A DNA stretch of 64,000 bases from Burkholderia ubonensis (GCF_902833085.1 NZ_CADFEB010000004.1:248001-312000), one strand, 5' to 3'; shown: positions 25,544 through 36,103, numbered from the stretch's first letter. Notes: generated by a model not told the origin, from the letters alone. Translations and numbers: made by a program.

Positions 25544-25851
25544 TGAGCGAACCGTCCAAAACCGTCGAGCTGACCGGCGCGATCGATACCCGGAAGGAAT
25601 CGCTGCTGGAGTTCCCGTGCGATTTCCCGATCAAGATCATGGGTAAGGCGCACCCGGAGTTCAAGGACACGATCTTCAAGGTCGTGAGCGTCCACGACAA
25701 CGAAATCGACCTCGAGAAGATCGAGGAGCGTGCGTCGAGCGGCGGCAACTACACGGGCCTCACGATCACCGTGCGCGCGACGAGCCAGGAGCAGCTCGAC
25801 AACATCTACCGTGCGCTGACCGGCCATCCGATGGTCAAGGTCGTGCTCTGA
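25543..25851 (+). CDS. YbeD/DUF493 family protein
   Basis: 102 residues with the alpha/beta ACT-like fold of E. coli YbeD: LLEFPCDFPIKIMGKAHPEF near the start and SGGNYTGLTITVRATSQEQL before the C-terminal helix. The ATG at 25543 overlaps the dat stop, and a CGGAG ribosome site lies within the end of dat. The gene is habitually next to lipB, hence the proposed link to lipoate metabolism, but no biochemical role is proven. Here lipB is about 1.5 kb downstream, separated by a LysR/DUF2917 divergent pair. Confidence 0.93.
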   Translation: MSEPSKTVELTGAIDTRKESLLEFPCDFPIKIMGKAHPEFKDTIFKVVSVHDNEIDLEKIEERASSGGNYTGLTITVRATSQEQLDNIYRALTGHPMVKVVL

Positions 25852-25878
25852 TCCCTTCCGGCTTCCTTCCTTGCGCGC

Positions 25879-26823
25879 TCACGCGGCGGCGGATTTCTCC
25901 GCCGCGCGGCGCGCGTCCAGTTCGTCGCACAGCAGCTTGAATTCGGCGACTTCCTGCAATATCCACGTCCTGAACGCCTGCACGCGCGGCGTACCCAGCA
26001 GCGGCGGCGGGCACACGAAGAAATAATTCCACGGGCTCGGCCCGTCGATGTCGAACAAGCGCACGAGGCGCCCCTGCCGCAGCTCGTGCACCGCGAGCGA
26101 GCGCCGCACGAGCGCGATGCCCTGGCCGTCCATCGCGGCCTGCAGCAGGTTCGACGAATCCTGGTACAGGATTCCGCGCTTCGGCTCCGTCAGCGTATCG
26201 AGGCCCGCCGCGTCGAACCACGGCCGCCACAGCTCGTCGTCCGAGCGCAGCAGGTTGTAGCGGGCCAGATCCGCGGGCGTCTTCGGCAGCACGCCGCCGT
26301 TCAGCGTCGGCGCGCAGGCCGGGAAGAACGCTTCCTCGAGCAGCGGCTCCACGTACAGCCCCGGATAGGTGCCGAACCCGAAGCGGATCGCGATGTCGAC
26401 GTCGTCGCGCGCGAAATCGGTGAGGGCGTTGGTCGACTGCAGCTCGACGTCGATTTCCGGATGCTGCTCGATGAACGAGCCGATGCGCGGCGTCACGAAG
26501 CGCGCCGCGAACGACGACAGCATCGAGATCACCAGCCGCCGGTCGCGGTCGCTCGCGCGGACTTCGCGGGTCGCCTCGACGAGCATCATCAGCGCGGTGC
26601 GGACATGCTGCGCGTAGCGGATGCCGGCGTTGGTCAGGCACAGGCGCTTGCCGTTGCGCGTGAAGAGCTGCACGCCGAGCTCCTCCTCGAGCGCGCGCAC
26701 CTGGTGGCTGACCGCCCCGTGCGTGACGAACAGCTCGTCGGCGGCGCGCGAGAAGTTTTCGTGGCGGGCGGCGGCCTCGAACGCGCGAATCGCGTTCAGC
26801 GCGGGGAGCTGGCGCAGGTCCAT
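25879..26823 (-). CDS. LysR-family regulator, GcvA-like
   Basis: 314 residues. The N-terminal winged helix (PALNAIRAFEAAARHENFSR and AADELFVTHGAVSHQVRALE, about residues 6-48) belongs to the GcvA/AmpR branch of LysR regulators. The C-terminal half is a periplasmic-binding-protein-like effector domain (STNALTDFARDDVDIAIRFG). It is divergent from the DUF2917 gene 102 bp away, an arrangement repeated in many Burkholderia genomes, so it may regulate that gene. The effector is unknown, and glycine-cleavage control should not be assumed from the name. Confidence 0.93.
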   Translation of the reverse strand: MDLRQLPALNAIRAFEAAARHENFSRAADELFVTHGAVSHQVRALEEELGVQLFTRNGKRLCLTNAGIRYAQHVRTALMMLVEATREVRASDRDRRLVISMLSSFAARFVTPRIGSFIEQHPEIDVELQSTNALTDFARDDVDIAIRFGFGTYPGLYVEPLLEEAFFPACAPTLNGGVLPKTPADLARYNLLRSDDELWRPWFDAAGLDTLTEPKRGILYQDSSNLLQAAMDGQGIALVRRSLAVHELRQGRLVRLFDIDGPSPWNYFFVCPPPLLGTPRVQAFRTWILQEVAEFKLLCDELDARRAAEKSAAA

Positions 26824-26925
26824 TTGCTAAATTTCCTCACATCGACGTGAAAATTGGTCGTTTGGTCGGACGCCTTGGGATGACTACGATTGTAGCCATC
26901 GAAGCACTTTTTGGCGGAGCGCATC

Positions 26926-27252
26926 ATGCAAGAAATTTCTTCAAGCATCACGTTCGAGATTCCCCCTGGCGAAACCGTTCCGATGCGGGTGCGGCGCAGC
27001 ACGCGGCTGACGGTCCAGTGCGGGCCGGTGTGGGCGACGCGCAGCAACGACGTCGACGATTACTTCCTCGCGGACGGCGAAACGCTGCGGTTGCGCCGCG
27101 GCGAGCGCCTGTGGCTGAGCGCCGAGGGGGCGCAGAGTGCGTGCGTCGCGTTCTCGGTGTCGCGGCCGCCGAAGGAAGTCGCGCTGACGGGGCTCGCCCG
27201 GTTGCGCGAGCGCGTCGCGGCGCTGTTCCTGAGCGGGTGGCGCACCGTCTGA
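26926..27252 (+). CDS. DUF2917 domain-containing protein
   Basis: 108 residues. The central part (about 15-70), with TFEIPPGETVPMRVRRSTRL and WATRSNDVDDYFLADGETL, is a small cupin-like beta fold of the DUF2917 family. The family is found next to LysR regulators in Betaproteobacteria and has no established function. The ATG at 26926 has a CGGAG ribosome site; an upstream TTG in the same frame at 26911 is less likely. It is divergent from the GcvA-like regulator at 25879-26823, which is its probable regulator. Confidence 0.85.
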   Translation: MQEISSSITFEIPPGETVPMRVRRSTRLTVQCGPVWATRSNDVDDYFLADGETLRLRRGERLWLSAEGAQSACVAFSVSRPPKEVALTGLARLRERVAALFLSGWRTV

Positions 27253-27335
27253 TGCCGTTCTGATCAGACGGATGCCGTCGATCCGTCCCTTTCGATAGCC
27301 GGCGAGACGCTTGGGTTTTCGGTAAACTACCGCCC

Positions 27336-28082
27336 ATGTCCGTCTCGCCGGTTTCCACTGTGTCCACGCCTGTCGCCGCACCCGATTCGCCCGCAGCCCT
27401 TCCGGCACCGCCGGTGACGGTACGCTGGCGCGGCGTCGAGCCGTACGACGCGAGCTTCGACGCGATGCGCGCGTTCACCGATGCGCGCACCGCGGACACC
27501 GGCGACGAAATCTGGGTGGTCGAGCATCCGCCCGTCTACACGCTCGGGCAGGCGGGCGATCCGGCCCACTTGCTGGTCGCCGACAGCGGCGTCCCGCTGG
27601 TGCGGGTCGACCGCGGCGGGCAGATCACCTATCACGGCCCCGGCCAGATCGTCATGTACCTGCTGCTGGACTTGCGCCGGCGCAAGCTGATGGTCCGCAC
27701 GCTGGTATCCCGGATCGAGGAGGCCGTGATCGAAACCCTCGCGGCGTATAATCTCGCTTCGGTCCGCAAGGCGGGCGCGCCGGGCATCTACGTGGCGTCG
27801 GGCACTCACGAGGGCGCGAAGATCGCGGCCCTCGGCCTGAAGATCCGCAACGGCTGCAGCTATCACGGGTTGAGCCTGAACGTGAAGATGGATCTGCGCC
27901 CGTTTCTCGCGATCAATCCGTGCGGCTATGCCGGACTGGAAACCGTCGACATGGCGAGCCTCGAGGTTGCCGCCGACTGGAACGACGTCGCCCATACGCT
28001 GGTGCGCCGTCTGATCGCCAACCTCGACGGCGCATCCGCGGCCGCCGACAAGCCGCAGGCACTGGAACAATCGAATGACTGA
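27336..28082 (+). CDS. lipB: Lipoyl(octanoyl) transferase
   Basis: 248 residues. It transfers octanoate from acyl carrier protein to the lipoyl domains of 2-oxoacid dehydrogenases and the glycine cleavage H protein. Motifs include [20 protein letters not shown] (about residues 90-109), [14 protein letters not shown] with the catalytic Lys, and the thioester Cys in [13 protein letters not shown] Pro/Ala-rich N-terminal extension of about 25 residues precedes the fold. It overlaps lipA by eight bases (28075-28082), so the two lipoate genes are coupled. Confidence 0.97.
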   Translation: MSVSPVSTVSTPVAAPDSPAALPAPPVTVRWRGVEPYDASFDAMRAFTDARTADTGDEIWVVEHPPVYTLGQAGDPAHLLVADSGVPLVRVDRGGQITYHGPGQIVMYLLLDLRRRKLMVRTLVSRIEEAVIETLAAYNLASVRKAGAPGIYVASGTHEGAKIAALGLKIRNGCSYHGLSLNVKMDLRPFLAINPCGYAGLETVDMASLEVAADWNDVAHTLVRRLIANLDGASAAADKPQALEQSND

Positions 28083-29067
28083 CGTTACCGCTTCTCCCGC
28101 ACCGGCCGATTCGGCCGCGACCCCGGCCTACGATCCGACCGCCAAGCAGAAGGCGCAGGCGAAGACGGCGCGCATCCCGATCAAGGTCATTCCGATCGAG
28201 CGGCTGAAGAAGCCCGAGTGGATCCGCGTGAAGGCGGCCACCGGCAGCTCGCGCTTCAACGAGATCAAGACGATCCTGCGCGAGCACAACCTGCATACGG
28301 TGTGCGAGGAAGCGAGCTGCCCGAACATCGGCGAGTGCTTCGGCAAGGGCACCGCGACGTTCATGATCATGGGCGACAAGTGCACGCGCCGCTGCCCGTT
28401 CTGCGACGTCGGCCACGGCCGTCCCGATCCGCTCGACGCCGACGAGCCGAAGAACCTCGCGCGCACGATCGCCGCGCTGAAGCTCAAGTACGTGGTGATC
28501 ACGAGCGTCGACCGCGACGACCTGCGCGACGGCGGCGCTGCCCACTTCGTCGAGTGCATCCGCGAAGTGCGCGAGCAGTCGCCGGAAACGCGCATCGAGA
28601 TCCTGACGCCGGACTTCCGCGGCCGCCTCGACCGCGCGATCTCGATCCTGAACGCCGCGCCGCCGGACGTGATGAACCACAACCTCGAAACGGTGCCGCG
28701 CCTGTACAAGGAAGCGCGCCCCGGCTCGGACTACGCGCACTCGCTGAAGCTCCTGAAGGACTTCAAGGCGCTGCATCCGGACGTCGCGACGAAGTCGGGC
28801 CTGATGGTCGGCCTCGGCGAGACGGAAGAGGAAATCCTGCAGGTGATGCGCGACCTGCGCGCGCACGACGTCGACATGCTGACGATCGGCCAGTACCTGC
28901 AGCCGTCGGAACACCACCTGCCGGTGCGCGCGTACGTGCATCCGGACACGTTCAAGATGTACGAGGAAGAGGCGTACAAGATGGGCTTCACGCACGCGGC
29001 CGTCGGTGCGATGGTGCGTTCGAGCTATCACGCCGATCTTCAGGCGCATGGGGCAGGGGTGGTCTGA
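28075..29067 (+). CDS. lipA: Lipoyl synthase
   Basis: 330-residue radical-SAM enzyme that inserts two sulfurs into protein-bound octanoyl chains. The radical-SAM cluster motif is [15 protein letters not shown] (CxxxCxxC). The sacrificial auxiliary cluster uses the cysteines of [12 protein letters not shown] (C-x4-C-x5-C), and the conserved RSSYHAD serine ligand is near the C-terminus. A basic N-terminal extension of about 35 residues is usual in Burkholderia. It overlaps lipB and is closed by a strong terminator at 29110-29134. Confidence 0.98.
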   Translation: MTDVTASPAPADSAATPAYDPTAKQKAQAKTARIPIKVIPIERLKKPEWIRVKAATGSSRFNEIKTILREHNLHTVCEEASCPNIGECFGKGTATFMIMGDKCTRRCPFCDVGHGRPDPLDADEPKNLARTIAALKLKYVVITSVDRDDLRDGGAAHFVECIREVREQSPETRIEILTPDFRGRLDRAISILNAAPPDVMNHNLETVPRLYKEARPGSDYAHSLKLLKDFKALHPDVATKSGLMVGLGETEEEILQVMRDLRAHDVDMLTIGQYLQPSEHHLPVRAYVHPDTFKMYEEEAYKMGFTHAAVGAMVRSSYHADLQAHGAGVV

Positions 29068-29109
29068 GCGTCGTCGCTTCGTTGCCGCTTCGTCGCCGGA
29101 CGAGCCTGG

Positions 29110-29134
29110 AAAAGCCCGCACGCTGCGGGCTTTT
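29110..29134. terminator. Terminator between convergent lipA and exported-protein genes
   Basis: A perfect 11-bp stem (AAAAGCCCGCA with TGCGGGCTTTT) around a 3-nt loop. A runs on one side and T runs on the other make it functional in both directions, which suits its position between lipA and the minus-strand gene that ends at 29134. Confidence 0.9.
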
Positions 29135-29754
29135 CATCTTTCAAACTTCATTTGGCCATTCGGCAACGGAAACGACCGCAGCCCCAAAGCAGGCAGCGTC
29201 ATTTCACCGGTTGTGTCGACACTGTGGTCATACAGGCCCTCGCCAGCAGCGCCGCTATGATTCTCGTCGCCGGACCCCGACGGCGCGTTGATCCATTGCA
29301 GGGTCAACTCGAACCTCGCGGTATCCCTGCTATGGCCACTCGAAGTGAATACGCTCAGCGGTATCTGTCCCGAGACCGTCACCGATTTCGGCCATCGGCT
29401 ACCGTCGGCCGCCCCGACCGAAAGGTCACATCGCTGGGAAGTGCCGTAAGCGAAGACGGGCGAGCGTTTGCAGCGATCAAAACGATAGACGACGACCGAA
29501 GCTGCAGCATTGGGGGCATTTTCGAGGTCCGTCGTCCCGAAGGTCGAGATGGTGACGGCGGTCTGAGTCACGCCGCACGCGTCGAGCACCGTACCATACG
29601 CGGTTGCGGAGACCCGGCTGAAGGGAGGCCGGCCAGCCTGTGCATCTGCGCGGAGTGGTGAAGCCAGAAGCACGATGGCAAAGGCCGCTGCAACCAGCCG
29701 ACCCAACGCATGTTCGATCTTGGCGTGCAGACGGGCCGAACCAGGACTTATCAC
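29134..29754 (-). CDS. Exported protein of unknown function, weakly spore-coat-U-like
   Basis: 206 residues from a GTG at 29752-29754, chosen because a strong GGAGG lies eight bases upstream; a longer in-frame extension exists but starts in low-quality sequence. A signal peptide is clear (RLVAAAFAIVLLASPLRADA, then cleavage). The mature part contains three cysteines and beta-rich stretches: YGTVLDACGVTQTAVTISTF, then GTTDLENAPNAAASVVVYRF and SGQIPLSVFTSSGHSRDTAR. This layout vaguely recalls secreted pilus or spore-coat protein U subunits, but no signature is firm. GC content is lower than its neighbours. It has no operon partner; the stop codon touches the shared terminator. Confidence 0.65.
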   Translation of the reverse strand: MISPGSARLHAKIEHALGRLVAAAFAIVLLASPLRADAQAGRPPFSRVSATAYGTVLDACGVTQTAVTISTFGTTDLENAPNAAASVVVYRFDRCKRSPVFAYGTSQRCDLSVGAADGSRWPKSVTVSGQIPLSVFTSSGHSRDTARFELTLQWINAPSGSGDENHSGAAGEGLYDHSVDTTGEMTLPALGLRSFPLPNGQMKFER

Positions 29755-30228
29755 GAGACACGCCTCCGGTTTCGTTCTTCTGCAGGCTGATTGGTTTGCC
29801 CGGGCGCCGATCGAACGCGAGACGGCGCGGGCTTCCGGGGCGCCGCATATATCGGGCCAGGCCAGCGAATAGGCGGCTCTTGGCCTGTCGGTCAAGCGTC
29901 CGGTAGCGACGTGGCCGGGTGAACGTTGCGGAAATGAATCGTGGCGTTGCCGGGCCAGGCTGCGTCCTGGCGAAGCGGGCTCCCGGAGCCGCAACGGGCG
30001 CGTGCCCGGAGCGCCGGATGGACCGATTCATCGTTGACACGTGCGGTTCCGCCTGAGGCGGCTGGCGCACGACAATCGCCACCCCACCGGACGCGCGATC
30101 CAATCCAGCGTGGAAAGCAAAGCCGAAACGTCGTCGATAGCTTCGCAGGATAAGTTCGCTTCCGCCGCGCGCAAACCTCCTATAGTCGGCTCTCTCGTTG
30201 AATCGCCAGAATGCCGAAGGAGAGCCGC
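29755..30228. other. Gene-free stretch upstream of the tau-type operon
   Basis: 474 bp between divergent genes. The ribosome site of the exported protein is at its left end. A TTGACA occurs at 30034-30039 without a matching -10, and a TATAGT at 30181-30186 lies 43 bp before the substrate-binding gene and could be its -10. No gene was recognised in it. Confidence 0.4.
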
Positions 30229-31254
30229 ATGCCCCGTTTCAGCCTCATCCGCCGCGCCGCCGTCACGCTGACCGCGCTCGCCGCCTTTGCCGCGCCCGGC
30301 GCGGCGCACGCCGAATCGCGCGAGGTCGTGATTGCGTACCAGGACATGGTGGTGCCGTGGCGCTACGCACAGGCGAGCGGCGAGGTCGAAAAGGCGACCG
30401 GCTACAAGGTCACGTTCCGCAAGCTTGACAGCGGCGCGGACGTGATCCGCGCGCTCGCGTCCGGCTCGGTGCAGCTCGGCGAAGCCGGCTCGAGCCCGAT
30501 CGCGGCCGGCCTGTCGCAGGGGCTCGACATCTCGCTGTTCTGGATACTCGACAACATCAACGACGCGGAAGCGCTCGTCGCGCGCAACGGCTCGGGCGTG
30601 ACGAGCGTCGCTGCGCTCAAGGGCAGGAAGATCGGCGTGCCGTTCGTGTCGACGTCGCACTTCCACACGCTCGTCGCGCTGCAGGCCGCGGGCGTCAACC
30701 CGAACGACGTGAAGATCGTCAACCTGCGCCCGCCCGAAGTCGCGGCGGCCTGGACGCGCGGCGACATCGACGCGACCTACATCTGGGATCCCGTGCTCGC
30801 GAAGGTCAAGCAGTCCGGCACGGTGCTGACGACGTCGGGCCAGGTCGCCAAGCAGAGCGGCAAGGCCACCTTCGACGGCTTCGTCGTGAGCCGCAAGTTC
30901 GCGCGCGAGCACCCCGAGTTCGTCACGCGCTTCGTCAAGGTGCTCGCGGCCGCCGACGCCGATTACCGCGCGCACGCCGCCGCATGGAAGGTCGGCACGC
31001 CGCAGGTCGCGGCCGTCGCGAAGGTGTCCGGCGCGAACGCGCAGGACGTGCCGGCAAGTCTCGCGCTCTATGCATTCCCGACGCCCGCCGAGCAGGCGTC
31101 GCCGACGTGGCTCGGCGGCGGCGCGCAAGCGGGCGCCGCGAAGTCGCTCGCGGCGACGGCCGCGTTCCTGAAAGCGCAGGGCACGATCCAGACGGTGCTC
31201 GCCGACTACTCGGTCGGCGTCGATCCGCAGTTCGTGCAGAAGGCCGCGCGCTGA
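30229..31254 (+). CDS. tauA: Taurine-type ABC transporter substrate-binding protein
   Basis: 341 residues. A twin-Arg-like basic start and hydrophobic stretch (LIRRAAVTLTALAAFAA) form a signal peptide ending near AHAES. The mature protein is a type II periplasmic binding protein of the SsuA/TauA family: VVIAYQDMVVPWRYAQASGE, LDSGADVIRALASGSVQLGE, EAGSSPIAAGL and the WTRGDIDATYIWDP hinge block. It is closest in pattern to TauA, which delivers taurine. An AAGGAG ribosome site precedes the ATG at 30229. Taurine is the best guess; other aliphatic sulfonates are possible, since no tauD follows. Confidence 0.88.
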   Translation: MPRFSLIRRAAVTLTALAAFAAPGAAHAESREVVIAYQDMVVPWRYAQASGEVEKATGYKVTFRKLDSGADVIRALASGSVQLGEAGSSPIAAGLSQGLDISLFWILDNINDAEALVARNGSGVTSVAALKGRKIGVPFVSTSHFHTLVALQAAGVNPNDVKIVNLRPPEVAAAWTRGDIDATYIWDPVLAKVKQSGTVLTTSGQVAKQSGKATFDGFVVSRKFAREHPEFVTRFVKVLAAADADYRAHAAAWKVGTPQVAAVAKVSGANAQDVPASLALYAFPTPAEQASPTWLGGGAQAGAAKSLAATAAFLKAQGTIQTVLADYSVGVDPQFVQKAAR

Positions 31255-32115
<861 letters not shown>

Positions 32116-32186
32116 TGCGCGAACTGGCGCGGCAGGGCGCGTCCAGCGGGCGCGGTCGGAACGGCACTTTGCACAGGCAGGACAGC

Positions 32187-33083
32187 ATGAGCACACAGGA
32201 TTCGTGGGCGGCCGATCGCGCGGCCGCCGGCTTCGAGCAGGATGAGCGCACCGCGCCGCCGCGCGTCCGCATTGCGCGGCCCGCGCGCGCATCGCGCCGC
32301 TACCGGCTGCCGGGGCAGGGGAAGACGGGCGCGCTGAGCGCCGCGACGGTCGCGGCGCTCGCGGTGCTGTGGTGGGTCGCGACGCACCGGCAATGGCTGC
32401 CGCCGCTGTTCCTGCCCGCGCCGGAAGCGGTGTGGGCGGCGTTCGTCGACGCGTGGCACGGCCGCATCCAGGGCGGGCTGCCGCTGTCCGAGCATCTGCT
32501 GTGGAGCGCCGCGCGCGTGTTCGGCGCGTTCGTGCTGGCAACCGCGCTCGGCGTTCCCGCGGGAATCCTGATGGGCGTGAGCCGCGTCGCGCGCGGCGTG
32601 CTCGATCCGCTGCTGGAGTTCTACCGGCCGCTGCCGCCGCTCGCGTACCTGCCGCTCGTCGTGATCTGGTTCGGGATCGACGAGACGGCCAAGCTCGTCG
32701 TGATCTTCCTCGCATGCTTCGCACCGGTCGCGATGGCGGCGCGCGCGGGTGTGCGCGCCGCGACGGTCGAGCAGATCAACGCCGCGTATTCGCTCGGCGG
32801 CAGCTTCGCGCAGATCGTGCGGCACGTGGTGCTGCCGGCCGCGCTGCCGGAAATCCTCACCGGGCTGCGGATCGCGATCGGCTTCGGCTGGACGACGCTC
32901 GTCGCGGCCGAGATGGTCGCCGCGACGGCCGGGCTCGGGCAGATGGTGCTGAACGCGTCGAGCTTCCTGCGCACGGACATCGTCGTGATGGGGATTCTCA
33001 TCATCGGCGCGATCGCGTGGCTGTTCGACCTCGGGATGCGCTGGGTCGAGCGGCGGGTCGTGCCGTGGAAGGGTCGGGGGTAA
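32187..33083 (+). CDS. tauC: Taurine-type ABC transporter permease
   Basis: 298 residues with six predicted membrane helices and the importer coupling motif in EQINAAYSLGGSFAQIVRHV followed by VLPAALPEILTGLRIAIGFG (EAA loop). PLLEFYRPLPPLAYLPLVVI is typical of the SsuC/TauC family. The ATG at 32187 follows an AGGA at a usual distance; an in-frame ATG at 32115 that overlaps the tauB stop would add 24 residues of unconserved-looking sequence and is the alternative start. It is the third gene of the tauABC-type operon. No taurine dioxygenase gene follows; the next gene is the convergent gamma-glutamyltransferase. Confidence 0.9.
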   Translation: MSTQDSWAADRAAAGFEQDERTAPPRVRIARPARASRRYRLPGQGKTGALSAATVAALAVLWWVATHRQWLPPLFLPAPEAVWAAFVDAWHGRIQGGLPLSEHLLWSAARVFGAFVLATALGVPAGILMGVSRVARGVLDPLLEFYRPLPPLAYLPLVVIWFGIDETAKLVVIFLACFAPVAMAARAGVRAATVEQINAAYSLGGSFAQIVRHVVLPAALPEILTGLRIAIGFGWTTLVAAEMVAATAGLGQMVLNASSFLRTDIVVMGILIIGAIAWLFDLGMRWVERRVVPWKGRG

Positions 33084-33140
33084 GCGGGGCGCTCGGCGCC
33101 GCGAGCGGGCGGCATGCGCGCACCGCTCGGCGTCCGCCGC

Positions 33141-35021
33141 TCAATCCCCCAGCACGACCCCTTCGCGCCGCGGGTCCGCACCGCCGAACCAGACCGTCTG
33201 CCCCTGCACGTTCAGCCGCTGGATGCCCTGCAGGCCCGAGTTCATCTCGACGACCTGCACGGTGTGGCCGCGGCCCTTCAACGCGTCGACGAGCGTGTCC
33301 GACACGCGGCCGCGCTCGAGCTGCGTCGGCCCGTTCATCGACCCGAAGTTCGGCAGCGCGATCGCCTGCTGCATCGTCATCCCCCAGTCGAGCACGCCGA
33401 CCAGCGCCTTCGCGACGTGGTTGATGATCGCCGGCCCGCCCGCGGAGCCGACGATCAGCGTGACCTGCTTCGTCTTCCGGTCGAACACGAGCTCCGGCGA
33501 CATCGACGAGCGCGGCCGCTTGCCGGCCTGCACGCGGTTCGCGACCGGCCGGCCGTTCTCGGTCGACACGAACGAGAAATCGGTGAGCTGGTTGTTCAGC
33601 ATGAAGCCGCGCACCATCAGGCGCGAGCCGAACGCATCCTCGACGCTCGTCGTCATCGACAGTGCATGTCCGTAGCGGTCGACGATCGCGAGGTCGGAGG
33701 TCGACGGCAGCTCGGGGCTGCGGTCGTCGGCCAGCGCGAGCGTCGCGCCCTGCGGCGTGCCGGCCTGCGCGGTGCCCATGCTGCCGTCGCCGACCAGCCG
33801 CGCGCGTTGCGCGAGATAGGCCTTGTCGGTGAGGCTCGCCCAGCTGCCGCCCGGCAGCGGCACGAAGTCCGGATCGGCGACGTAGCGCGCGCGGTCCGCA
33901 TACGCGAGGCGCCCGGCCTCGCTGAACAGGTGCGCGGCGAACGGTGTCGGCTCGAAGCCGACGTCGTTGCGCACCGGCTTTTGCGCGCCGATCCGCTGCC
34001 AGTCGGGCATCGCCTCGAGGATGCCGAGCATCTGCGCGATCGCGAGGCCGCCCGACGACGGCGGCGGCATCCCGCAGACGACCGAGCGATGGTAATCGGT
34101 GCACAGCGGCTCGCGCACCTTCGCCTTGTAGCGCGCGAGGTCCTGCAGCGACAGCAGGCCCGGGTTGGCCGGATGCTTCCTGACCTTGGCGACGATGTCG
34201 CGCGCGATCGCGCCGGTGTAGAACGCGTTCGCGCCGTGATCGGCGATCTGGCGCAGCACGACCGCGAGCGCCGGGTTCTTCAGGACCGTACCGGCCGTCT
34301 TCGGCGTGCCGTCCGGGTTGTAGAAATACGCGCGCGCGGCCGGGTCCTTCATCAGGTAGCGGTCGTTCGCGATCAGCGTCGCGAGGCGCGGGCTGATCGT
34401 GAAGCCGTGCTGCGCAAGCGCGATCGCCGGCTGGAACAGCCGCCGCCACGGCAGTCTGCCGTGCGCGCGATGCGCGGCCTCGAGCATCCGCAGCACGCCC
34501 GGCGTGCCGACCGAGCGCCCGCCGACGACGCCTTCGTAGAAGCTCATCGGCTGGCCGGTCGGGCCGTAGAACAGGCGGTCCGTCGCGGCGGCCGGCGCGG
34601 TCTCGCGGCCGTCGTACGCCTGCGCCGCCTTGCCGTCGAAATACAGCATGAACGCGCCGCCGCCGATGCCCGACGATTGCGGCTCGACGAGCGCGAGCAC
34701 CATCTGCGTCGCGATCGCCGCGTCGATCGCGGTGCCGCCCGCCTTCAGCATCGTGTAGCCGGCCTGCGCCGCGAGCGGATTCGCGGCCGCGATCATGTAG
34801 CGCTGCGCGGTCCAGCCCGGCTTGTCGGCCCAGCCCGACGACAGTTCGGGCGCGTGTGCGGCGGGCGTGGCGACGCCGGACGCGGCAACGGGTACGGTTG
34901 AACTGGCGGCGGCGCCGGCGGGCGGCGCGGGGGACGTGCAGGCGGCGTTGAGCGCGACGAACGCAGCGGCGGCGGCAAGCATCGCCCAGGAGCGCGGGCG
35001 CGGACGAATCCGGTCGGACAT
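33141..35021 (-). CDS. ggt: Gamma-glutamyltransferase
   Basis: 626 residues, secreted and lipid-anchored: the signal peptide ends at a lipobox-like LNAAC. It hydrolyses or transfers the gamma-glutamyl group of glutathione and related peptides in the periplasm. The precursor cleaves itself before the nucleophilic Thr, which here lies in PSTSDLAIVDRYGHALSMTT (about residue 405). Other conserved blocks are SSGIGGGAFMLYFDGK, VCGMPPPSSGGLAIAQML and LIVGSAGGPAIINHV. The gene is divergent from nothing close by and convergent with tauC, 57 bp away. Glutathione synthesis genes at the right end of the window supply its substrate, but there is no operon link. Confidence 0.95.
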   Translation of the reverse strand: MSDRIRPRPRSWAMLAAAAAFVALNAACTSPAPPAGAAASSTVPVAASGVATPAAHAPELSSGWADKPGWTAQRYMIAAANPLAAQAGYTMLKAGGTAIDAAIATQMVLALVEPQSSGIGGGAFMLYFDGKAAQAYDGRETAPAAATDRLFYGPTGQPMSFYEGVVGGRSVGTPGVLRMLEAAHRAHGRLPWRRLFQPAIALAQHGFTISPRLATLIANDRYLMKDPAARAYFYNPDGTPKTAGTVLKNPALAVVLRQIADHGANAFYTGAIARDIVAKVRKHPANPGLLSLQDLARYKAKVREPLCTDYHRSVVCGMPPPSSGGLAIAQMLGILEAMPDWQRIGAQKPVRNDVGFEPTPFAAHLFSEAGRLAYADRARYVADPDFVPLPGGSWASLTDKAYLAQRARLVGDGSMGTAQAGTPQGATLALADDRSPELPSTSDLAIVDRYGHALSMTTSVEDAFGSRLMVRGFMLNNQLTDFSFVSTENGRPVANRVQAGKRPRSSMSPELVFDRKTKQVTLIVGSAGGPAIINHVAKALVGVLDWGMTMQQAIALPNFGSMNGPTQLERGRVSDTLVDALKGRGHTVQVVEMNSGLQGIQRLNVQGQTVWFGGADPRREGVVLGD

Positions 35022-35092
35022 TGAACCCTCGGCAGGAGTGAATGCTGAAACGGCGCAACAGGGAACGACAGGGAGCGACAGGCTCCGGCGCG

Positions 35093-36055
35093 CTATTGTC
35101 GCCGCGTCGCGCGCGGGCTGTCATCCGACAGGAAACCCTGACGCAGCGCGTCGGGCCCGCCCCGGCCGGTCTTGCCGGCCTGTTCGAGGACGAACTCTAT
35201 GAACGTCGCGGTCGCGCGCGTGTGGTGCCGGTTCGGCATGTAGAGCATGTACATGTGCGTGCCGAAGATGCTGAGCCGGTACGCGTCGAGCGACGTGACG
35301 ACCGCGCCGCGCCGCACGTCGTCGTGCACGACGTAGTCCGGCACGATGCCGACGCCGAGCCCCGCGAGGATCGCCTGCCGCAGGAACAGGAAGTTCTCGG
35401 AGATCAGCGTCGGCTCGAGCAGCACCTCGTGGCGCTCGTCGCCGAGATACGCGGCGATGCGCAGCTGCCGGCCCATCACCGTCGCGGTGATCACGGGCGC
35501 GTCCGCCAGCGCGTCGAGGCTCGCCGGCATCCCGTGCGCGGCCGCGAACCCGGGCGACGCACATGCGACGTAGCGCACCGCGCCCATGTCGCGCGCGACG
35601 AGGTTCTGCGGCGGCTCGGACATCACGCGGATCGCGATGTCGACCTCGTCGCGCACGAGGTCCTCGACGCGGTTCTCGAACACGACGTCGAGCACGATGC
35701 CCGGATGCAACCGCTTGAACGCGAGCAGCCATTCCGACATCACGAGCTGCCCGTAGCCGCTCGGCACCGACAGCCGCACACGGCCCTGCAGGTCCTGGCC
35801 GAGCGTCGTCACCGACTCCTGCGCGGCGAGCAGCTCGTTGCGGATGCGCCGGCCGTGCTCGTAGAGCTTCAGGCCGATCTCGGTCGGCTCGATGCGGCGC
35901 GTCGTGCGCCGCACGAGCTGCTGGCCGATCGAGCGCTCGAGCTGGTTCAGCCGGTAGCTGACGTTCGCGCGGCTCATCTTCAGCCGCTGCGCAGCCTTGC
36001 TGAGATTGCCGGCGTCGAGGATCTCGACGAGCAGCGTCAGCGCGTTCAGGTCCAT
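35093..36055 (-). CDS. LysR-family transcriptional regulator
   Basis: 320 residues. The N-terminal winged helix (MDLNALTLLVEILDAGNLSK and AAQRLKMSRANVSYRLNQLE) is followed by a linker helix and the effector-binding domain. The ATG at 36055 is preceded by AGGAG; an upstream in-frame ATG at 36109 would add 18 residues but lies within the operator region. It is divergent from the acyl-CoA degradation operon beginning at 36233, and the 177-bp gap contains several inverted repeats of LysR-box size. It is therefore the probable regulator of that operon, with a CoA-linked or carboxylic-acid effector as an inference. Confidence 0.92.
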   Translation of the reverse strand: MDLNALTLLVEILDAGNLSKAAQRLKMSRANVSYRLNQLERSIGQQLVRRTTRRIEPTEIGLKLYEHGRRIRNELLAAQESVTTLGQDLQGRVRLSVPSGYGQLVMSEWLLAFKRLHPGIVLDVVFENRVEDLVRDEVDIAIRVMSEPPQNLVARDMGAVRYVACASPGFAAAHGMPASLDALADAPVITATVMGRQLRIAAYLGDERHEVLLEPTLISENFLFLRQAILAGLGVGIVPDYVVHDDVRRGAVVTSLDAYRLSIFGTHMYMLYMPNRHHTRATATFIEFVLEQAGKTGRGGPDALRQGFLSDDSPRATRRQ

Positions 36056-36103
36056 GCCGAAAGTCTCCTCATCGATCCCTTTTAATGATTCGCAAGCATT
36101 CAG

